From: Rhizomys pruinosus
Taxonomy: Eukaryota > Chordata > Mammalia > Rodentia > Spalacidae
Length of the DNA stretch: 64,000 nt
Reading direction: 5' to 3'
Assembly: GCA_009823505.1 (NCBI GenBank)
Contig: VZQC01009528.1
Location: 85,215 to 149,214 of the forward strand
Under the pieces are notes generated by a model that was not told the origin of the DNA, did not search any database, and saw only the letters and a list, made by a program, of their open reading frames with translations. Every line of letters starts with the position of its first letter. Position 1 is the stretch's first letter. The position numbers and the translations under genes are program-made. Positions 10,750 through 24,230 of this stretch are shown piece by piece.

Positions 10750-12770
10750 TAGTGAAAGAATTTTGAGGAACAATGTATATTTAATTAATATATATTAAAT
10801 AGATATTCAAATTTGCCTAAAATTTGTGTACATATTATATGGTATTGTAAAACTTAGTAAAAGTAAAAATGTCTATATTAAACAACATTGGTTAAATGGT
10901 TTTAATAAAAATGGTAATACATTTAAGCTAATTGGAAATACAAATTGTTGTCCACATTTGTTTTACTTATAATTTATATAACAACAACAGCTTTGAGGTT
11001 AATTTATACAAATGTTCTCTATAATTTTTGTGTTGTACAGTATCATCTTGTAACATTTTCTTTTACCTGCAGGATAATTTAACTAAAGGAATTAAGTTTA
11101 CTTCCCAAATTAACAACCTATAGTCAATGACAAAGAGCTTGGGTGAATTTAATGAAAATTCACACCTTGATTTGATTCCTGCCTGTAGGTATGTGGGATA
11201 CAACTGCCTTTTAGAGATACATGGGTCAAAAAATAAAAACTTAAAATAAAAAAGCAAGGATGCACTTATATATTAAACCTTTTGTCAAATTTTTCAATTT
11301 AAATCTTAAAACTAACTATGGGAAAAGATTTGCATGTTCCCAAAGGTCAAAACATCACCATCTTAATGGCTGAGAAAGAAAGGATACAGCTTTGCATTGT
11401 GCAGGATGTACCAAGAAATACCAGCAGAGAAGCTGGCCCATCTGAACATTAAAAGGCAGAAAATCCTCAGACTGCCTGAGCCACAGGCAGCAAACATCTC
11501 TGTGGATCCTATTTGTAACAACTGTATATAATGTATCCCCTAATGAATTACCTTCCAGGTACTGCAAAGTTTTAATATGAGAGAATTTCCTACCTCTCCT
11601 TTTCATAGAATAAAGAAAAACATGATGGTAATGAAGTAATTCCCTAACTGTAAAATAGAGCCAATTGTTATAGTAATAATTTATTATAAAACAGGTATAA
11701 TTGGTTTCTTTAATTGACTGAAAGGCATAAGAACTGTGAAACATAATTCTCTATTCAAAGCCAAATATAATAGTAGTATTTATAAACTGTGTAAATACAC
11801 AAAATATATTAATACAGGACAGCTCTAATATATAGCAATTGATTATTCTGCCAAGGAGATGTTGGCTAGGGGATCCAAGCCCCCAAAAAGGTAAAGGATT
11901 TTTGCCTGTAAACTGGGATACCTGCAAGAAGAGTGGCAGTAAGACCCTGCTGTCAAAGAGCTGGTGTAAGCATGGGAAAGATGTTTGAGACCTCACTATA
12001 CAGTAGCCCTCTAGAATGCCAGAGAGTGTTACTAAAGGCCACTAAATCAATGAAGCAAATATTGGTCTTCTTGAGTCAAGCAAAACTCCTCCATTAGCAT
12101 CAACTACACCTCGCCTGCCTGGAAATACTGTGCAGCAGTGGCAGACATATGTCTGTATATCCCAAATCTAATTAGCTGTTAACTCTCACCTTAGAGGAAT
12201 AATTCACGGCTGATGCCACAAGCTTATGTCCCCTAGTGGTTAGGAGACATTATAAGCCACAATAAGAACTTGCAATCTTTTACAGAAAAGCAACAGTTCA
12301 TGGATTAGCTTACCATCTAACCATCTATCTATGCCAATGTGAGCTACCATAATAATTAGTACTGTTTAAATGCCTATATTTCTAATTGCTTGTGCTTCAT
12401 TAGTAGGATTAAAAGATATTCCTGGATAAACTGCCAACCCATGAAAGGAAACAGCCTGAATTGATCAGAGTCCAAAATGACATCTCCAGAGAAAGTGGAC
12501 TGTTTTGCTTCTCACCCACTTGTGCCCCTTTCCCAAAGCTAGGGAACAATCTGCAGAAGAGGGGACATGGTAGAATGTAAGGGCTGTGAAGATTGGGGTG
12601 AAATGTGAAATTACAGCAATATAAACTGGACTCTTATTTGATCAACATGCTTGTACATGCAAGCCCCTCCAGATGGACAATGGGGACTGTGGGCTGTATA
12701 AGTTTTGGCATAGCTGCTTGCAAATTGGTTTTACCTGAAGGTTGCTTGTATTCATTACTTATAGTTGACA
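10750..12770 (+). repeat. Unclassified interspersed repeat R, copy 1
   Basis: Matches by eye, in the same order, the reverse strand at about 35,880-38,345 and the plus strand at 48,978-49,520. Landmarks are 'tatattaaacaacattgg', 'gttgtccacatttgttttac', 'acagtatcatcttgtaacatttt', 'aacatctctgtggatccta', 'gagatgttggctagggg' and 'ctggaaatactgtgcagcag'. Coding remnants occur in the related copies, but here every frame is broken. Three copies share a 3' limit near 'acttatag'. It could be the 3' part of an endogenous retrovirus-like element or a long 3' extension of an L1 family; I do not recognise it with certainty. Confidence 0.75.
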
Positions 12771-12940
12771 GCTTACCTCATGGTTGGTTTTTTGGGCACA
12801 AATTGGTTTTAGTGTACAATATAAAATCTTAGGTCTGGACTGCCTCCACCCAGCACTCAAGACAGTTTAAGCAATCATGTATTTAAGAACAAGTTCCTTT
12901 ATAGATGCCAACATCTTCCATGGGCCTGTCTGCCTCTCAA

Positions 12941-13610
12941 AAAATAAAAAGTGGGAAATGTAGGAAGATCCGGTTTGAATTGGGGCCTAGTTCTCAGCTA
13001 ACATCCCCCAGGGCACCCTGCCCCAAGGAGGAGCAAACAACGTGGCCTAGCTGGGTAATGCTGGGTAGGGCAACACTGTGCAATGGCTTGGAGTTGGGGG
13101 CTTATGATTGGCTCTGGGAACTGACATCTTTTGGTTTATAAAAAAGGCTGTAGCAAGGAGTAAATGTGAATTTCCCAGTAACATGACAGAATTCCCGGCT
13201 GTCATTTTTATTAATTGTTGTGCACATACAGGCCAAGGTAGGCCTGCATTTCCTTCAAGTGGCCAGTGGGTTGAAAAGAGTTCCCTGTGCAGACCACCAA
13301 TCTGGGTAGCTGGTGTTGTGAGTGGACATGGGCTGAAAATAGGCCAACAGCCATCAGCCTGAAATTCCTATCCAGGGTTCAGCAGTCTCTGGGCAGGTGG
13401 GAAGTCACCACAGAGAGTGGAAAACATGTCTCACTGTCCCAAGCTAAGGGCCTGAGTTGGAAGTACCACCCAGGCTGGGCTATGGGAAGAAGCTTGCTGG
13501 TCTCTGCACCAAGAAGCCAGCTCCCTACAGCAGCTGCTGGCAGGTGCTGTGTCCTCCTCCCCTTAACAGGGCCTGTGGTCCCTGTTCGGCACAAAAACAA
13601 AGCTTCCTGC
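12941..13610 (+). mobile_element. Candidate LTR preceded by a purine tract
   Basis: A purine-rich run (aaaataaaaagtgggaaa, 12,941-12,958) is followed at once by 'tgtaggaagatccgg', the layout of a polypurine tract and LTR start. Inside are an inverted CCAAT box ('gattggctc', about 13,106) and a TATA-like 'tttataaaaaa' (13,136-13,146) about 30 bp later. The base composition is richer in GC than the surroundings. The right end is not certain (perhaps 'cctgcaca' near 13,610) and no target-site duplication was found. No retroviral genes could be identified beside it. Confidence 0.5.
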
Positions 13611-13619
13611 ACAAGACAT

Positions 13620-16600
13620 TAAGGCACAGATTAATCCCAGCACACTAACAGTGGGGGACTTCAATACCCCACTGGGTCCTTTGGACAGGTTAACTGGGCA
13701 AAGAATAAATAGAGAGACATCTGAACTGAACAATACAATACACCAAATGGACCTCACAGACATCTACTGAATATTCCACCCAAACACCAGAGAATATAGC
13801 TTCTACTCAGCACCACACAGAACCAAAATCAACCACATATTGGGACACAGAATAAACTTCAACAAATACAAAAGGACTTAAATAACTTCATGCATTCTAT
13901 CAGACCACAGTGCAATAAAGCTCAATATCAATATCAGGATAGGTTTTTCTACCTACAAGAAGACACGGAGACTATACAAAACCCTCCTGAACAATGAATG
14001 GGTCAAGGAAGAAATGAAGAAAGAAATAAAAGCATTCCTGGAACTAAACAAAAATGACAATACAATACAACACAACAAAACATTTGGGATACATTGAAAG
14101 CAGTCCTAAGAGGGAAATTTATAGCCTTGGGTGCCTAAATTAAAGTAGAAAGAAAAAAAAAAAAAAACCCAGAAAGAGCACAAATAAACGATTTAACAAT
14201 GCAGCTAGAAACACTTAAGAGACAACAACAAATGAATCCTAAAGCCAACAGACAGGAAGAAATAACAAATATCAGAGGAGAAATCAATGAAATAGAAACA
14301 AAGAAAACAATACAGTGAATCAATGAATCCAAAACTTGGTTCTTTGAAAGGGTAAACCAGATAGACAGACCTCTAGCCCTATTAAATTGAAGGAAGAGCA
14401 ACTCCAAATCAATAGAATTTGTGATGAAAGGGGAAATATCACAACAGACAAAGAAAAGATCCAGACAATCATATGGGAATACTTCAAAAACCTATACTGG
14501 AATAAATTTGAAAAACTAAGAGAAATGGATGAATATTTGAAATCCTGGGAATCAACAAAGCTTAACAAGAAGATATTGGTAAGTGGACCCATAACATTTG
14601 AGGAAATTGAAGATATAATAATAAAACTCCCAACTAACAAATCTCCAGGCCCAGATGGTTACACAGCAGAATTCTAGAAAACATTTAAAGAAGATTTACA
14701 GCCATTATTTCTCAAACTGTTCAGAAGAATACAAACAGAAGAAAATCTCCCTAATTCCTTCTATGAAGCCAGCAGCACTATAATACCAAAACTTGGCAAA
14801 AAATACAACCAAAAAATAAAATTATAGACCCATCTCATTAATGAATGCAGATGCAAAAATCTTGCAAAACACATATAGACCCATATCAAAAAGATCATAT
14901 ATCACGACCATGTTGTATTCATACCAGAATACAGGGATGGTTCAACATACATAAATCTATAAATATCGTCAAGCACATAAATGGACTGAAAAACAAAACC
15001 ACATGATCATTTCCATTGATGCAGAAAAGGCCTTTGACAAAATCCAGCATTCCTTCATGCTTAAAGTCCTAGAAGGAATTGGACTGGAGGGATAATTTTT
15101 CAATGTAATCAAAGCTATGTACAAGAAAACCACAGCCAACATCATCCTAAATGGATAAAAGTTAGAACCATTCCCCTTAATGGCAGTAACATGGCAAGTC
15201 TGCCCACTATCACCATTCCTCTTCAACATAGAGCTTGAAACACTTTCTAGGGCAATAAGACAAAAAAGGGAAATTAAAGGAGTATTAACTGGAAAACAGG
15301 AAGTCAAGCTATCCCTTTCTGCAGAAGATGTGATAGTTTACCTAAGGGATGATAAAACTCTACCAGAAAACTCTTAGAAAAGATAAAGATTTTCAGTAAA
15401 GTGGCAGAATACAAAATTAACCTAGAAAAATCAGTAGAATTTCTTTACACTAACAAAAAGCAACTGAAGAAAGACTACAAGGAGACCTTCCCACTCATAA
15501 TAGCCTCAAAAACAATAAGATACCTAGAAACAAACCTAACCAAAGACACCAAAGATCTCTACCCAGAAAATTTTAAGCCCCTGAATAAGGAGATTGAAGA
15601 AGGCATCTGAAGATGGAAAGATCTCCCATGGTCATGGATTGGAAAAATTAATATAGCAAAGATGTCCATTCTACCAAAATCAATATACATATTCAACACA
15701 ATCCCGATTAAAATACCCATGAGTTCCTTGACAGACTTGGAAAAAAAATCCTTAAATTCACATGGAAAAACCAAAGACCCTGAATAGCCAGTGTACTTCT
15801 GAGTGAAAAGAGCAAGTCAGCAAGGGGGATCTCTATACCAGAATTCAAACTATATTACAGGGCTATAGTCCTAAAAACAGCCTGGTACTGGCACAAAAAC
15901 AGACCTGAAGACCAATGAAACAAAACTGAGGATCCAAACTTGAGAACAGAAAATTTAGCAACCTCATATTTGACAAGGGGAACAAGAAGACACAATGGAG
16001 GAAAGACAACATCTTCAGGAAATATCATTGGCAAAATTGTATCACCAGTTGTCGAAGAATAAAACTAAACCACTACCTCTTGCCCTATACAAAAATCAAC
16101 TCCAAATGGATGAAAGAACTCAACGTGAAACCCCCAAATCTGAAGGTGATAAAATAAAACATTGGCAGCAACCTACAAGACATAGGCTTAGGAGATGACA
16201 TCCTAAGTCAGACAGCAGCTGTACAGGAAGTGAAGTTGACAATTGACAAGTGGGACCTCATTAAACTCAAAAGCTTCTGTACAGTAAAAGAAACAATCAG
16301 GGAAGTGAAGAGAATACCCACAGAGTGGGAGGAAACCTTCACTACTGATATATCTGGCAGATCATTAACATCCAGATTATATAAACTACTCAAAAAAACA
16401 AAGAAGAAATCAAAAGACTCACTCAAAAGATGGAGTAAAGAGTTGACCAGAGACTTCACAAAGGACAAAATAAAGATGGTTTTGAAATATCTTTAAAAAG
16501 GTTCAACATCACTAATAATTAAGGAAATGTAAATTCAAACCACTTTAAGAGGATAGGATCAAGAAAACAAATGATGCCAAATTCTGAAGGAGTTGGGGGG

Positions 16601-17545
16601 AAAGGAGAACACTCATCTGCTGCTGGGAATGTAAACTCATACAACCACTATGGAAAGTAGTATGGAGAACCCTGAAAACACTCAAAATGAGCTTACCACC
16701 TGACCCAGCCATACCATTCCTGGGTATAGACCCATAGGACTCATCCTACTGCAGAGATACATGCACAGCCATGTTCATTGCAGCTCTCTTCACAATAGCA
16801 AAGAACTGGAACCAACACAAATGCCCCTCAACCAATGAGTGGATAGAGAAAATGCTGTTCATCTACACAATGGAGTTCTACGCAGTGGTAAAGAAAGATG
16901 GTATCATGAACTTTGCAGGTAGAAGATAATATGCTAAGTGAAGGAACACAGTCCAAGAAAAGCAAACTATGTATGGTATCCCTCATTTGTGGATGCTGTC
17001 ACCCATCATTGAGTTGTAAGTCAAACTGAACAACATCAGGTTATATACCCCATTCCCTGAAAACAACTGATCTCTTATAATGTAAATCCATTAACAGGCT
17101 CTATAATTAACCCACCACTGATTTCAGACTTTGTAATCTAGGTATATGGGTGGAGGATATGTAGGCATATTTTAGAGTATAATATAAAATTAAAAAGAAA
17201 AATCATGAATCCTGAAATATGATATGTAAATGACAGTCCTTGTACAAATGATATAAGTTTAATATAAGTGTGACATATGTATGCATATGTTGAAGCAATA
17301 CAGATTGGAGGGAACTACAACAGGAGAGGAACTGGGACTGGCAAAGGACTGAAACAGTAAAGTTCCCCCAAGAACAATAATCCTCAGCTTTGAAAAACTT
17401 TGAAAAGAATCAGAAAAAGATACAGGACAGAAATGGCAGAGTAGATGAACTCAAGTGGGGTGGGGGGCATGTAAGGGGAGATGAGTCTAGATTGGAGTGG
17501 GATATAATGTATGAAATGCACAAAACTTCAGTAAAACTGTTAAAA
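13620..17545 (+). mobile_element. 5'-truncated L1 with decayed ORF2 and 3' UTR
   Basis: Begins in the ORF2 endonuclease domain ('gacttcaataccccactggg') and runs through reverse transcriptase, the C-terminal region and a G-rich 3' UTR (gtggggtggggggcatg) to 'cttcagtaaaactgttaaaa'. Frames of 60-112 codons remain at 14,387-14,677, 15,180-15,377, 15,401-15,610 and 16,230-16,496, separated by stops and frameshifts. The RT catalytic box is altered to SAED from FADD. It is directly followed by another L1 copy. Confidence 0.92.
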
Positions 17546-19681
17546 ATGCCCATTCTACCCAAATTAACATACAGATTCAATGCAATCTGAATTAAAATTC
17601 CCATGTCTTTCTTCACAGAGTTGAAGAAAATTCCTTAAATTCATATGGAAAATCAAAAGACCCAGAATAGCTAAAGCAACCCTGATCGATGTAGGGTAAA
17701 TTGCTTTACCAGATTTCCAGCTATACTACAGGGTTATAGACATAAGACAACCTGGTACTGGCACAAAAACAGATCCATTGACCAATGGAACAAAATTGAA
17801 GATCCAAATTTGAGCTCATACAATTTCAGCCACCTCATAGTCGATAAAAGGACCAAAAAGTATGATTGGAAGAAAGATAACCTCTTCAGCAAATGGCGGT
17901 GGCAAAACTGGATCACCATATGTAGAACAAAATTAAACCCCTACCTCTCACCCTGTACAAAAATCAACTTGAAGTGGACCAAAGACCTCAACATGAAACC
18001 CAAAACTTTGAAGGTGATAGAAGAAAAATTTGGCAGCAACCTACAAGACAGGCCTAGAAAAAAGACTTTCTAAATCAGACAGCAGCTGTGCAGGAAATAA
18101 GGTCAAGAATTGACAAGTGGAACCTTATCAACCTCAAAAGCTTCTGTACAGTGAAAGAAACAATCAATGAAGTGAAGAGAAAACCCACAGAGTGGGAGGA
18201 AACCTTCACTCATGATACATCTAACAGAGCATTAACTTCCAGAATATATAAACTACTCAAAAAATAATGAAGTAAGAAAACAAATGACTCACTCAAAAGA
18301 TGGAGTAAATAACTGAACAGAGACTTCACCAGTGAGGAAGTAAAGATGGCTGAGAAATATCTGAAAAAGTGTTCAACATCTTTAATAATAAAGGAAATGC
18401 AAATTAAAATCACTCTATGATGTCATCTCACTCTGATAAGACCAGCTAAGATCAACAAAACAAAAAGACACCAAATCCCAGAGAGCTTGTGAGGAAAGGG
18501 GAACACTCATCCACTGCTGGTGGGGAATGTAAACTTGTACAACCACTGTGGAAAGCAGTGTGGAGAAGACTCACAATGAGCCTACTACCTGACTCAGACA
18601 TACCCACAAAACTCATCTACTGCAAAGATACATGCACATCTATGTTCATTGCAGCTCCTTTCACAATAGTGAAGAGTTGGAACCAACTCAAATTTTCCTC
18701 TACAGATGAGTGAATAACAAAAATGTGGTGTGTCTACACAATGGAGTTCTATGCAGCAGTAAAGAAAGATGACATCATGAGATTTGCAGGCAAATGGATG
18801 GAACTAGAAACCATTATGCTAAGTGAAGTAATGCAGTCCCCCAAAAACAAATGGGGAGTGATTTCCCTCATTTGTGGATGCTAGTACCAAATCCCCAAAG
18901 TGAAAGTCAAGCTGAGCAGCGTTATTCTATTTCTTTCTATCTGAAAGTAACTGTGATGTTATAATGTGAATCCCTTAATGAGCTCTAGAATTAACTTACT
19001 ACTTACTTTCACACATGGCAATTAATGTATATTGGTGGAATGTATATATTCATATTTTAGAGTAATATAAAATTAAAGGGAAAAAATGTGAACTCCTAAA
19101 AATATAATGGAGTTAATATACAGTTTGTTCCTGGAGGACATAATTCTGGTACATATATGGCGTTTGTATAGGCATATTTTGGAGTAATACATTAGAGAGG
19201 GAATCTCAACAACATAATTACTGGGTCAATGAATGGACTAATATAGTTAAATTCTGCCCAAAGCAATAGACCTTTGCAGAGAAAAACTTTAAAAAAGACT
19301 GAGAGAGGGCTAGAGAGATGGCCTAGCGGTTAAGAGCACCGACTGCTCTTGCAGAGGACCTGGTTTCGATCCTCAACACCCACATGGCGGCTGAGAACCA
19401 TCTGTAACTCCAATTCCAGGAGAACTCCAGTTCCAGGGGAATCCGACACCCTCTTCTGACCTCTGTGGCATTGCATGACATGGGTTCACAGACCTACATG
19501 CAGACAGAACATTCATACACATAAAAAAAATAAATAAAATTTTTAAAAAAAGACTGAAAGAAAGATGAAGGACATATATAGCAGATGCATGATCTGGGGT
19601 GGGGTGGGGGGAAAAGGGGAATATGTCTAAATTGAACTGAAAAATGGTGTCTGAAATACACAAAGCATCAATATAAGTATT
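17546..19681 (+). mobile_element. 5'-truncated L1, C-terminal ORF2 and 3' UTR
   Basis: Starts at 'atgcccattctacccaaa' in late ORF2, immediately after the poly(A)-like end of the previous L1, and continues to a G-rich 3' UTR and 'catcaatataagtatt'. ORF2 remnants include 17,810-18,073. A B2 SINE interrupts its 3' UTR. Confidence 0.92.
19291..19560 (+). mobile_element. B2 SINE inside L1 3' UTR, with target-site duplication
   Basis: The body (19,306-19,545) has an A-box-like 'tggcctagcggttaagagc' and a B-box-like 'ggtttcgatcct'. The flanks are aaaaaagactgagag (19,291-19,305) and aaaaaagactgaaag (19,546-19,560). This B2 variant carries a repeated 'attccaggagaactcc/gttccagggg' block. Confidence 0.95.
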
Positions 19682-20590
19682 ATAATAGAAAAGAACAGAT
19701 TTTGCTATTTAGAATGTATAGGGTAAGAACTTGCTATTGCCTTAGGAATGGAATAGTTCTCAACACCCTATCATTTCTTCCCAGAGTATTTTGTACTATC
19801 AATAATTTTTTATGAAAAAGGCATTTTGTAAAAGAAGAAAAAGGTGATTCTGTTGTTATGGATGTCTCTTGTCAGTTGAAAAATGTTGCTAAGCAGAATT
19901 TTCTTGTGGGATTCGAATTTTTCAGTTGGATTGATTTGCTTTGAAAAAGTCAAGTTGATTTTTCTTTTCTGAATTAATTTGATGATCATTTGAATAAAAT
20001 GTTAAGAACAATTAGTAAAGGTAGATTTTTAAAGATATGTAATAAAATTTAAAAAAAGATTACTAGCACCAGTTCTAATAATGAGTAGTGCAATATCTCC
20101 ATATTCTTTCTATTTGTCTAATTGGTACTATAATTGCATGATTGTGATTCTGTTCAATACAATATTCCCTATGAACTCAGATAAAAGTGTAGAATGGTAA
20201 AAAAAAATGTGTAGCTACCTGCTTCATTAACAACAGTTGATCTAGGTGTTTGAGTCCTTAACACATCATACTTTTAGTTAATCTCATAGCCTCACAGCAT
20301 GGATGGCTGGTGAAGATCTGGAGACTGTGGTACTTGTTGCTAAGCATAGGCTTGTGATCCATGAATCTTGGCTCATCAAGAGCTATGCAACACTGACCAA
20401 ATGTATTAGCTTTCTAGGACTCATTTTTCCTCTGTAATATGGCAAGATCATTTTCCCTGAGTATATTTTTCTCTGTTCCATCACTATAATAAATTATCAC
20501 ATCCTGACTGGTTAATAAAAAAAATCTCATTGTTCAGTTCTTATCAACAAAATAGCTTCTTAAGGCACTCAGGATTAACTCTCCAAATTT
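19682..20590. other. AT-rich sequence, nothing recognised
   Basis: No SINE head, L1 coding similarity or OR sequence was found. The strong similarity to other duplication units starts only at about 20,590-20,620. Confidence 0.5.
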
Positions 20591-21621
20591 CATTCATGTT
20601 TTCTATCATTCTTCCTGGAATGTAGTTTCCCACTCTCAGTAACAATTTGGAAATACTATAGTCTCTTCAGGACACAACTTTTTAAAATAATTTCCTACTT
20701 GGAATTATTATTATATGTTTTTCTGATAATACTGTAAATGGGGAAAACACTATATATTTATTTTATTCAAAATTTTTGCTACACTGGGACAATGTTAGTG
20801 AGTTTATGAAATATCTCTAGTAAGGAGTTGAAAGGCTATCAGGGATTCAGAAAGATTAGCAAAGGCATTACCTCATAACTCTTCAACCAAATCTAGATTC
20901 ATATACTTTTTGAAATAGTCATATACCTATTAATGTTATATGCACAGAAACAAAAAGAAAATAATTAGAAATTATGATCTGACAAAGCACAAAAATTATT
21001 TACTGATTTGTTAAGCATTTGATAGTTGTTACTCCTCAAAGGACTTACCCTTTAGGATTATTGCTAAGCTGAGTTGCACACGGACATTTTCTTCTACATG
21101 AACAGCTGATAGATTGAAAGTGACAAGGTATAGTTGTAGTCAGAGCTGAGCTCCTAAGGGACAAGTTACCAAACCTAGAAAATTTTGCAAAAAATTTAGC
21201 AAGGAAATTTGAATAAAGAATATAAATATGTATAATAATCCTTGATAAATATGTGTGACCATTATAAATCTCACTATTTTTCAGTACATAAAAATGTCAG
21301 TATGTATAAACTGTATCAAGAGAAAAGAAGAAAAATAATTTTCAAGAGATCTTCTTCAGGCCATTAGAAGGTCATCTTTATTGATAACAGTAAAAATTTT
21401 GATCTATTTACATCATCACATTCTCTGTTATTGCTATGAGTCCCAAGCAGATCGAATGGAACCTGGAAGTCTTATTTTTCTACAATAAGTTCAATATTAG
21501 GATCCTTTTAAGTGTACATAAAGTAGAAAAGAGTCTTGTTACATATAACTTCATATTTTGAGAACAATTTGCTCCAGTTCTTGGATGAAATTGCATTCTA
21601 ATCCTGAGATCCTGACTTTTA

Positions 21622-21812
21622 ATATTATATTTCTTTTTTATTAATTTTATTTATTTCTGTATGTGTATGAATGTACTGTCTGCATGCAAGTTTGTGCACC
21701 CGTGTTGTGCAATGCCGCGGAGGTCAGAAGAGGGTGTCGGATTCCCCTGGAACTGGAGTTCTCCTGGAATTGGGGTTTCACACGGTTCTCGGCCGCCATA
21801 TTATATTTCTTT
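21622..21812 (-). mobile_element. B2 SINE, head-truncated, with target-site duplication (unit B)
   Basis: The reverse-oriented B2 (21,637-21,797) is flanked by atattatatttcttt (21,622-21,636 and 21,798-21,812). It ends at 'ctcggccgccat', so the tRNA-like head is missing. Unit D (near 46,060) has the empty site. Unit C has a different B2 at the same homologous position. Confidence 0.93.
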
Positions 21813-24013
21813 CTGATTCATTGATCAAGGCCCTTTCCTGGAATCATTAATTTTAGAACTGAAAGTCAATTGAAAGAACATTTATATTCCATACTGTCTG
21901 TTTAGTGTCCACTGCCACTGTACTAATGAGCTATGTTATTAACACATATAAAGATGCTCCAAGCTGTGTTCAGTAAGTCTTACATTCTCACCATTAATTT
22001 TACATCATATTTGATGGCAACGCCAGCTTCCACATCCAAAACATCAGAAATCTGATGTTCCTCGTCACCTACATTCATCGCACTCCAAGGTTATCCACAG
22101 TTGCTTATTCTATTTCTGTCAGAAATTTTTCTTTTTCCCATCCCATCATAATTTGAGGATGGAAAGGAACTTACAGAGATCCAATAAATAAAAATGGCAT
22201 CTTAGGGCAGAATAAAAGCTCTGTGCATGCTGCATAAAGTCACAGCATTTAATATATTTTTTGTATTTACCCAAAGTCCAGGTCCACCCAGAGATACCCA
22301 ACTTACCCACAGTCATTGTCCAAATTTCATTTACTTCAATTGAATTCTTTGGAATATCTTCTTTCTTAATCATTTCTAATAGGAGTTACATGGGAATAAA
22401 TCATTCTTTAACAGAAAAATCATAGCACACTGCCATGAACAATGAAATATGCAGACATAACCATTTTCTCACAAGAAAATCAAAATTTTCAAATATCCAT
22501 TAAGTTTCATTAAAGTATATAATAGTATAAGCCATTCATGTATATGAGGTGCTCCTATGCCACTTGAAAGTATATGATCTGCATTATATACTATCAGTGT
22601 TTTCATGAACGTGGTTAGGAAACACCTGTATGTTTCATCATACACCGAGCCCTCTGTAAGTCAGTAGCTTTGGTTCCTTAGTATTGCTCTAGTCAAATGC
22701 TCAGGAGTCCCCTGTGTTCTGGAAGATGATGATTATATTCCCTTAGGAGATGTAAGATCACTGAGCAAATAACTGGGACTCTTCTTCATCCACATTAAAC
22801 ATATACAAACCAGACACTAGTGAAGGACACTAGTGAAATAATTATTCTCCAAATTATTTGGTTTTGGTGAAATTTTTCTCAAGATGCTCTACCTGAAGTT
22901 CCTTTGGGGTTTTGTTTTGTTTTTATATATTTCTTCAAGAAATTCATCTATGTATGTAATGTGTTTTGATCCAATCCACCACCAATTCCTCCCCCATAAC
23001 TCCACTAATTTTCCCTCCAACATCCATGTGCTCTATGAAAGCCAACAGAGTCTAATTAGTACATGTATCTGTGTGGATTGAGGAACTTGTACTAGAATAA
23101 AGGCGGCCTATCAGGGCCTGTAGAAACTGTCCCTTCTGCATCATCCGTCAACTGCCATCAGCTATTCATATGGTATTTCATTTAATTACCCTCCTTTCTC
23201 TATCCACAGTCTAATATTTTCTGGCTTGACTTCACGGTGGTTGCACAATTACTGATGTGTCATAGCTCATGTGTATTGAAACAGGTATTGTTTCACTGCA
23301 GATGGCTAATACTTCTTGCTCTTCAAATCTTGCCAGCCTCTCTTTTGACAATCCCTGAGAGTTTGTGAATCAAGTGTGATACACATGTCACAATTACAGT
23401 TGACCGCTCTGCAGTCTCATATCACCTATATGTTATCATTTTAGGTCTCTATTAATTACCAACTCCTGCAAACATAAACATTTATAATGTGGTCTGAAAG
23501 ATGTACTAAGCTATAGGCAAAAGAAAATAATTTAGGGAGTTATTTATTACTTTGTATTATAACAGAATAATAGTATTATGCTTTTCTTTGAGGTCTGTGA
23601 GCTAGCCAACCATGAATTTCTGCTCCAAATTAATGGCACACTTCATTGTTTATGTCTTGTGGAGTGGACCTCAAATGCATCCAGAAACTAGTCGCTTACT
23701 CCTGAGTCATCCATGCCACTGGTGCACCTGTGGGATTTGTAGCTACCATAGCTGTTCGTTCATTTCTCTTTGTCCACAGATAAGTAGGAATATTGATTTC
23801 TTTTCACATTGGCAGAGTACAGGAAATCTTTTAGCATTATGAAAGCTATCATAAATAATAAATATTATCTTTAACTTTGTGTTTACTTGGTTCCTTACAG
23901 CAGACAATCCTGTATCCCACATCTCAAGAGACATCACACATTCTTTTCTATAATGCTTCTCTTAGACCTATGGTTTTGCATAAGTCAGGCTTCATTAGTG
24001 CACACAAGAAGAA

Positions 24014-24230
24014 AATGTTCTGGGGAGGACAGGTCAGTCGTTTAGAGCCCTGGCTGCTTTTGTGGAGGATATGGGTTCAGATTCCAGCACCCAGATGGTG
24101 GCTAACAACCATTCATAACTGCAGTTCCAGGGGATTCAATGCCCTCTTCTGGCCTCCACTAACTTGCATGCATGGATCCACTTACATACATACAGGTAAA
24201 AAGAGGCATACTGATAAACAAAAATCAATA
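24014..24230 (+). mobile_element. Old B2-like SINE shared with unit C
   Basis: 'ggacaggtcagtcgtttagagc' and 'gggttcagattccagcaccc' are diverged A- and B-box regions. The same element is at 32,884-33,045. Confidence 0.7.

Noticed and set aside
11355..11744. 129-codon minus-strand frame
   Set aside because: It lies antisense to repeat R and is not preserved in the other R copies.
19306..19380. tRNA-like A- and B-box sequences in B2 heads
   Set aside because: They are the internal RNA polymerase III promoter remains of SINEs. No cloverleaf with a proper anticodon arm and acceptor pairing is present.
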